The translations under genes and the position numbers were made by a program. The notes under the pieces are model-generated. The model searched no databases and was not told the DNA's origin. It saw only the letters and a program-made list of their open reading frames with translations. Positions 61,029 through 64,000 of a stretch of 64,000 nt of DNA are shown here, piece by piece. This stretch comes from Lichenicola sp964247725 (lineage in GTDB: Bacteria; Pseudomonadota; Alphaproteobacteria; Acetobacterales; Acetobacteraceae). Position 1 is the first letter of the stretch, and the number at the start of each line of letters is the position of its first letter. The stretch is taken from NCBI GenBank assembly GCA_964247725.1, contig CAXTVM010000007.1:37383-101382 (forward strand), read 5' to 3'.

Positions 61029-61263
61029 AGTGCTGGCCAGCCTGGAGGTCGACCAGCGGACGGACAGAAGCGGCCTTGATGGGATCGTGGTTGAGGACAC
61101 GATCCGCCCGACCATGACAGCGCCGCCCGCCAGGTGGGGCGGCGATACGTTGGCCAGCGCGCGCTCGGCCGCCGTTGGCGACGTCGGTCCGGATGCATCC
61201 TGTTTTGGCTGATCCGGCCGACAGGCCGAGGGCGCCCGGTCGTCGATGACCGGATCCGTCACC
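61029..61263. other. Intergenic region between htpG and dgt
   Basis: 235 bases; no supported gene. It includes an open GTG frame directly after the htpG stop, which has no similarity, and a second ATG for dgt at 61246. No hairpin terminator was seen. Confidence 0.4.
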
Positions 61264-62607
61264 ATGAGCTGGGACCGCCTGCTCGACGAGACCCGCCTCG
61301 GCGACACCCCGTCGTCTGCGGCCGACGCCGACCGCTTCCGTCGCCGCGAGACCGGACGCTCCGAGTTCCAGAAGGACCACGACCGTCTGATCTTCTCCGA
61401 GCCGTTCCGCAAGCTTGGGCGCAAGACCCAGGTGCATCCGCTGCCGCAGAACGACAGGGTCCACAACCGTCTCACCCACAGCCTGGAGGTGTCCTGCGTC
61501 GGCCGCTCGCTCGGCGAGCTGGCGGGTAAGCGCCTGCATGCGGAAGACCAGCTTCCCACGGGCGTGGTCGCCGCCGACGTGGCCGCGATCGTGCAGGCTG
61601 CCTGCCTTGCCCATGACATCGGCAATCCGCCGTTCGGCCATGCCGGCGAATATGCCGTCCGCGGCTGGTACGGAAAGCGCGGCCCGGACTTCTTCGCCGG
61701 CATGGGTCCGGCCTGCATCCAGGACCTCAAAACCTTCGAGGGCAACGCGCAGGGGTTCCGGCTGCTGACCAGTCTGGTCGACACCGTCGGCCTACGCCTG
61801 ACCTACGCGACCCTGGGCAGCTTCATCAAGTACCCGTGGTCGGCTATCCACGCCACCCGCTACAAGCCCGGCAAGTTCAGCTACTTCGCCTCGGAGTCGG
61901 AGACTTTCGAGACGATCGCCCGCTCGATGGGCCTGCTGTGCATCGAGCCCGGCGTGTTCTGCCGGCACCCGCTGGTCTACTTCGTCGAGGCCGCCGACGA
62001 CATCTGCTACGCCATCATCGACATCGAGGACGGCATCGAGATGAGCCTGCTGCACCCTGGCGAGGTCGAGGCGCTCCTGCTCCCGGTGCTGACCCCTGCC
62101 ATGCAGGCGCAATATGCCCATGACCGGCTCGCGCGCTCGGAGCGCCAGCGCACGCGCTGGCTGCGCGGCAAGGCGGTCGACATCCTGATCGAGGACTGCG
62201 TCGCCAGCTTCTTCCGCAACGCCGACGCCATACTCGGCGGCCGCTTCGCATCGACGCTGGTGGAGTCCGGAAGCGCCCACGTCGCCCGCGGCGTCGCCGC
62301 CGCGAAGGCGCTCGCCCGCGAGAAGATCTTCACCCATACCCGCAAGATGGAGATCGAGATCGGCGCCTATGCCGCCGTCGACACCCTGCTCGACGCCTGC
62401 TCGGACGCCGCCCGCGAGCTCCTGATCACCGGCGCCGGCCCCGCCCTGTCCTACCGCGCCTCGCGGATCCTCGGCCTGATGGGAGACTCCGCCCCCACCC
62501 CGACCAGCAGCCTCGAGGACAGCTACCGGCTGATCAACGACTTCCTCTCGAGCCTCACCGACAACCGCGCCACCGAGCTCGCCCAGGCCATCCGCGGCCA
62601 CGGATGA
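61264..62607 (+). CDS. dgt: dGTPase (deoxyguanosine triphosphate triphosphohydrolase)
   Basis: About 447 residues. HD-domain phosphohydrolase: NRLTHSLEVSCVGRSLG (first His), CLAHDIGNPPFGHAGE (HD motif) and, near 240, YFVEAADDICYAIIDIEDG (second Asp). The N-terminal KDHDRLIFSEPFRKLGRKTQVHPLPQNDRVHNRLTH block is specific to the family. It cleaves dGTP (or dNTPs) to the nucleoside and triphosphate. Start: ATG at 61264, or 61246. Confidence 0.93.
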   Translation: MSWDRLLDETRLGDTPSSAADADRFRRRETGRSEFQKDHDRLIFSEPFRKLGRKTQVHPLPQNDRVHNRLTHSLEVSCVGRSLGELAGKRLHAEDQLPTGVVAADVAAIVQAACLAHDIGNPPFGHAGEYAVRGWYGKRGPDFFAGMGPACIQDLKTFEGNAQGFRLLTSLVDTVGLRLTYATLGSFIKYPWSAIHATRYKPGKFSYFASESETFETIARSMGLLCIEPGVFCRHPLVYFVEAADDICYAIIDIEDGIEMSLLHPGEVEALLLPVLTPAMQAQYAHDRLARSERQRTRWLRGKAVDILIEDCVASFFRNADAILGGRFASTLVESGSAHVARGVAAAKALAREKIFTHTRKMEIEIGAYAAVDTLLDACSDAARELLITGAGPALSYRASRILGLMGDSAPTPTSSLEDSYRLINDFLSSLTDNRATELAQAIRGHG

Positions 62608-62775
62608 AAAGGCCAGGGCGCTGCCCTGGATCGGTTCAGGCCGCGGGCCCAAGACACGACTCGCAAGAAGATAGTCCCCGAACGAACCTGGGCCTGGGGC
62701 CGTCATGCGCAGCATGCATCGCGTGACGGCTCCAGTGGGATCCGGAGGCAAAGTCCCTGGCCTTCTTCCCAGTCA
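62608..62775. repeat. Hairpin-repeat family member between dgt and mazG
   Basis: The left part (62610-62655, aaggccagggcgctgccctgg) and the right part (62730-62775, ccagtgggatccggaggcaaagtccctggccttctt) are imperfect inverted arms related to those at 6671-6824, with a diverged, AT-richer centre. It lies right after the dgt stop and probably serves as the gene end. Confidence 0.7.
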
Positions 62776-62818
62776 GCAGGCCTTGCCGCGTCCCTCGGCC
62801 TCCGTCACCCTTGCGCTC

Positions 62819-63676
62819 ATGGACGACCGTGCAGACGCCGCCCGCCAGCTGACCCGGCTGCTCGGCATCATGGAGGCGCTGCGCGATCCGGCGACCGGCT
62901 GTCCATGGGACCGCGCACAGACCTTCGACAGCATCGCGCCCTACACTGTCGAGGAGGCCTACGAGGTCGCCGACGCGATCGGGCGCCGCGACTGGGCGGC
63001 GCTACCCGACGAGCTCGGCGACCTGCTGTTCCAGGTCGTCTACTACGCCAGCCTGGGTAAGGACCTGGAAGAGGCCGAGGGCCGCTTCGACTTCGCCGCC
63101 ATCGCCCGGCTGATCGCCGACAAGATGGTGCGTCGCCATCCGCACGTCTTCGGCGCGACCGCCGTTCCCCGGGACCGCGACACCGCGTGGGAGGAGGCCA
63201 AGGCGATCGAGCGGCACGGCCGCGCGGAGCATGGCACCCTGGCCGGCATTCCGATCGACCTGCCGGCTCTGCTGCGCGCCGCCAAGCTGTGCGGCCGCGC
63301 CGCCAGGGTCGGCTTCGACTGGCCGGCGCCGGCCCTGGTGATGGACAAGCTCCACGAGGAGCTGGCCGAGCTGCGGGCCGAGCTCGATCCCGCCGATCCG
63401 GCACGCCTGCAGGACGAGCTCGGCGACGTGCTGTTCACCGTCGCCAACCTCGCCCGCTCGCTTGGGCTCGATCCGGAAGCCTGCCTGCGCCAGGCCAATG
63501 CCAAGTTCCAGCGCCGCTTCGAGGCGATGGAGCGTGCCATCGAGACCACCGGGCATGGCCTGGCCGAAACCCGGCCCGACCAGATGGAGGCGGCGTGGCA
63601 GGCGGTGAAGCGGGAGGAGCATGCGGCTGCGGCCGCCGAGCGGGCCGGCGCTCGGCCAGCGGGCAGCGTCTCGTAG
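62819..63676 (+). CDS. mazG: Nucleoside triphosphate pyrophosphohydrolase MazG
   Basis: 285 residues with two MazG domains. Domain 1: RDPATGCPWDRAQTFDSIAPYTVEEAYEVADAI, then ELGDLLFQVVYYA (EExxE..ExxD metal site). Domain 2: MDKLHEELAELRAELDPADPARLQDELGDVLFTVANLARSLG. It hydrolyses NTPs to NMP plus PPi, cleaning damaged nucleotides or lowering ppGpp. It follows a dGTPase, so two nucleotide-pool cleaners are neighbours. ATG at 62819. Confidence 0.95.
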   Translation: MDDRADAARQLTRLLGIMEALRDPATGCPWDRAQTFDSIAPYTVEEAYEVADAIGRRDWAALPDELGDLLFQVVYYASLGKDLEEAEGRFDFAAIARLIADKMVRRHPHVFGATAVPRDRDTAWEEAKAIERHGRAEHGTLAGIPIDLPALLRAAKLCGRAARVGFDWPAPALVMDKLHEELAELRAELDPADPARLQDELGDVLFTVANLARSLGLDPEACLRQANAKFQRRFEAMERAIETTGHGLAETRPDQMEAAWQAVKREEHAAAAAERAGARPAGSVS

Positions 63677-63930
63677 AGCGCCTGCCAGCTGTCCCGATCG
63701 GGCGCCCAGAGCAGCCCGCCATCGCGGTCGGCTGGGCGATTTGGGCCGCCGTCGAGCTGCGCCGCGGACCCGTCCGGCCGGCATCGACTACGACCTCAGC
63801 AGCGAGCCGTGGCTCGACCCAGCCGCTCGATCAGCGGGAGGTCAACTTTGCCCCGACCGGCGAGGCGGTCTTCGGCTCCAATCCCGCTTACGGCGTCATT
63901 TCGGCATCGTCCGCACTGCCAGCGCCGCCA
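63677..63930. other. Unassigned stretch downstream of mazG
   Basis: About 250 bases with high GC; no recognisable protein or RNA in any frame, and no gene start. It may contain decayed coding DNA, but I cannot identify a source. Confidence 0.4.
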
Positions 63931-64000
63931 GAGCAGCGTCCGATCGAACGGACTCGTTCGGTCGGATAAAGATGCTCGCAAAAAGAATAAGCTAGAGCAT
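63931..64000. repeat. Inverted copy of the repeat near the left end
   Basis: The last 70 bases match the reverse complement of about 394-463, with identical blocks such as ccgatcgaacggact, tcggataaagatgctc and aagctagagcat. It is a dispersed intergenic repeat and not a terminal repeat of the replicon, since the window is an arbitrary cut. Confidence 0.8.

Overview
The window is high-GC chromosomal DNA of an alphaproteobacterium. Gene content and order (metG-holB-tmk-dac-rlpA-mltB; prkA-yeaH-spoVR; gatCAB next to ruvX) together with long gene-end hairpin repeats suggest a Rhodospirillales/Acetobacteraceae-type genome; this is an inference, because no rRNA or marker search was possible. Two runs of 100 N (21565-21664 and 58777-58876) are assembly gaps inside repeats.

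Layout. 1-4656: end of a family-4 glycosyltransferase, a DEAD-box helicase, an ELM1-like gene and a long unrecognised gene. 4679-6601: a small island in tRNA-Val(CAC), flanked by a duplicated tRNA 3' half, carrying an IS6-type transposase remnant and a DUF418 membrane protein. 6602-7826: repeats and one small orphan gene. 7827-12658: stress operon prkA-yeaH-spoVR. 13047-21078: minus-strand housekeeping and cell-wall operon. 21155-28026: envelope genes (WY-repeat protein beside a gap, AsmA, DedA plus ATP-grasp, MlaD-like, UppP, SGNH hydrolase).

28909-51879: an almost entirely minus-strand prophage of contractile-tail (myovirus) type, flanked on the left by a plus-strand glycosyltransferase and abutting tRNA-Ser(GCU) on the right. 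Gene order along transcription: regulators, candidate antiterminator, promoter/terminator switch, small and large terminase, portal, scaffold, capsid, connector-like genes, tail terminator, sheath, tube, tail-assembly chaperones, tape-measure candidate, hub and baseplate (LysM, gpD, gpV, gp25, gpJ, gpI), fibre. No integrase, replication module or recognisable lysis gene was found, so it is either defective or depends on functions elsewhere.

The most interesting biology is in the prophage. (1) The large terminase has a 214-residue class-3-type intein inside its ATPase P-loop. (2) A -1 programmed frameshift at A AAA AAT makes a G/GT-type tail chaperone and explains an apparent 200-bp gap. (3) A consensus promoter is followed within about 50 nt by an intrinsic terminator just before the late genes and just after an unknown 230-aa gene, the layout of lambda Q/pR'/tR'. 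(4) A tail-terminator-like domain is fused to a GH99/WbsX-like sugar-processing domain.

52074-63676: gatCAB, ruvX with a frameshifted heme-oxygenase-like pseudogene, tRNA-Val(GAC), an N-formylglutamate amidohydrolase, a candidate sRNA with its own promoter and terminator, a lytic transglycosylase, htpG, a dGTPase and mazG. The last 70 bases are an inverted copy of a repeat near the left end.
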